DNA of 23,927 bases from Chloroflexia bacterium. GTDB taxonomy: Bacteria > Chloroflexota > Chloroflexia > QHBQ01 > JADMIH01. Under the pieces are notes generated by a model that did no database searches, was not told the DNA's origin, and saw only the letters and a program-made list of their open reading frames with translations. A program made the translations under genes and the position numbers. Of this stretch, positions 23,256 through 23,927 are shown one piece after another. Each line of letters begins with the position of its first letter. Positions within the stretch are counted from its first letter, which is position 1. The DNA is taken from the NCBI GenBank assembly GCA_025927935.1, contig JAICKM010000017.1, forward strand, positions 1-23,927. Direction: 5' to 3'.

Positions 23256-23418
23256 GGAATTCTCCTTACCATACCATAGCCGGGGTGCGTGGGGCAAAGG
23301 CGCATTGGGGCACTTCCACGAGGCGCACGGGGCAGGCCGCGCGAGGAGCGGCGGCGACCGGGCCGGCCTGATCTGCGAGTGCCGCGACCATCCAGCTATT
23401 TACGACTGTAGCGGGCTT

Positions 23419-23447
23419 ATTTTAGCATAGATTACACAGCCCGTCAA
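23419..23447 (-). promoter_or_regulatory. promoter of the lamin-tail protein gene
   Basis: On the - strand: -35 TTGACG (23442-23447), 17-base spacer, extended -10 TGC-TAAAAT (-10 at 23419-23424). Start is near 23412, giving a leader of about 155 bases before GTG 23255. Confidence 0.75.
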
Positions 23448-23640
23448 AACGAAACACACTTCGCCGCCTGGCATCTGTTGATCATCACCGCCAAGGCGCA
23501 GAGGATGCAGAGAGCCTTGTAGTTAGTGCTGTTTGCAACGCTGCCTAGCTTCCCGGCACCCTGGCATCAAGGGCGGGCGCCGCCGAAATGGTACGCAATT
23601 GTGACCCCTGGCCGAGCCGTCCGGCATCAGTGGGTAACGG

Positions 23641-23715
23641 CACTGCGAAGGCACGAAGGACGCGAAGATCCTTTTGGTTAATCTCGTTCTTCATGTCCTT
23701 CGCGTCTTTGCGGTG
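23641..23715. repeat. imperfect inverted-repeat element resembling a dispersed intergenic repeat
   Basis: The 30-base arm 23641-23670 matches the reverse complement of 23686-23715 at 23 of 30 positions, around a 15-base T-rich loop. The arms carry GAAGGACGCGAAG-type words. A related fragment, ACCGCCAAGGCGCAGAGG, lies at 23487-23504. Words of this AAGGACGC type are typical of dispersed intergenic repeats in several phyla. Confidence 0.55.
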
Positions 23716-23749
23716 CAAGACACCTTGAATGGATTTCAGGGATCGCCGG

Positions 23750-23778
23750 TTGACGCAGCTGCGGGCGGGTGCTATCAT
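23750..23778 (+). promoter_or_regulatory. strong promoter pointing out of the right edge
   Basis: -35 TTGACG (23750-23755), 17-base spacer, extended -10 TGC-TATCAT (-10 at 23773-23778). Start is near 23785. An AGAGGAG purine tract follows at 23820-23826, but no good start codon comes at proper spacing. The transcribed gene lies beyond the window or is an untranslated RNA. Confidence 0.65.
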
Positions 23779-23927
23779 CGGCGGAGTGTGGCCGGCCCTA
23801 GCGCCGCTTGGATCCATCCCAGAGGAGAAGACCTGTTAAGAACTTACGCAAGCCCTGATGTTGCAATGCTGTAAAGGACGTGCGGCGAACTTATAAGGTT
23901 TCTGTAACGCCGCGCTGCTAAACTGAG

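Larger units (their letters stand above)
23298..23927. other. gene-free right end
   Basis: About 630 bases without a supported coding sequence. It holds the lamin-tail promoter, the inverted-repeat element and an outward promoter. Short open frames on both strands (for example 23545-23817 -, 23674-23874 +) run through the repeat and lack ribosome binding sites. The sequence TTAAGAACTTACGCAAG at 23836-23852 is reminiscent of insertion-sequence ends, but no partner end is in the window. Confidence 0.5.

Noticed and set aside
23545..23874. Short open frames on both strands at the right end
   Set aside because: They pass through an inverted-repeat element, have no ribosome binding sites and show repeat-derived words such as LRVLRAFAV.

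Overview
The window looks like chromosome from a member of the phylum Chloroflexota. It is high in GC. Its surface proteins have long Thr/Pro spacers (PTxTPT type) and SLH domains. One exported protein carries a duplicated YFPETxH / GGLAQQGYPLTEEF module of a kind common in that phylum. The Tad pilus cluster has no secretin gene, which suits a single-membrane envelope. The taxonomic call is an inference from protein style; no rRNA gene is present.

Layout, left to right: the 3' end of an unknown + strand gene (1-222) and a convergent H+-pumping pyrophosphatase gene (hppA, 298-2535, -) share a bidirectional terminator. A + strand surface block follows: an 853-aa SLH protein (3128-5689), then a luciferase-like oxidoreductase fused to a hemerythrin domain (5850-7379). 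Next are a YjbQ-family gene with an apparently leaderless promoter (7416-7811) and miaA (7817-8824). An ECF sigma factor gene (8871-9488, -) and rpoN (sigma-54, 9990-11540, +) diverge from a 500-base intergenic region. rpoN is followed by a membrane-anchored TPR protein (11557-13095). A small ORF plus ImmA/IrrE metallopeptidase pair (13324-14057, +) ends tail-to-tail with a DUF6602-type gene. That gene is the last of a long - strand operon read from about 21907 down to 14054: cpaB, tadZ (receiver plus ATPase), tadA, tadB, tadC, DUF192, comF, DUF6602. A separately transcribed lamin-tail-domain surface protein (22092-23255, -) lies upstream of that operon. The right end (23298-23927) has no gene I can support, but it holds an inverted-repeat element and a strong outward promoter.

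The most interesting signal is regulatory. rpoN is encoded here, and two very good -24/-12 sigma-54 promoter matches lie in intergenic DNA. One (9573-9589) drives the divergent ECF sigma gene, with an almost perfect CTGGCAC-N5-TTGCT. The other (5800-5814) sits 25 bases before the oxidoreductase-hemerythrin start codon. Together they suggest a small sigma-54 regulon in which sigma-54 controls a second sigma factor and a putative oxygen/NO/redox-responsive flavin-iron protein. Symmetrical sequences that could bind an activator lie upstream of both promoters. The housekeeping promoters in the window share an extended -10 of the form TGnTATAAT. A second point of interest is the apparent frameshift at the 3' end of the DUF6602 gene.
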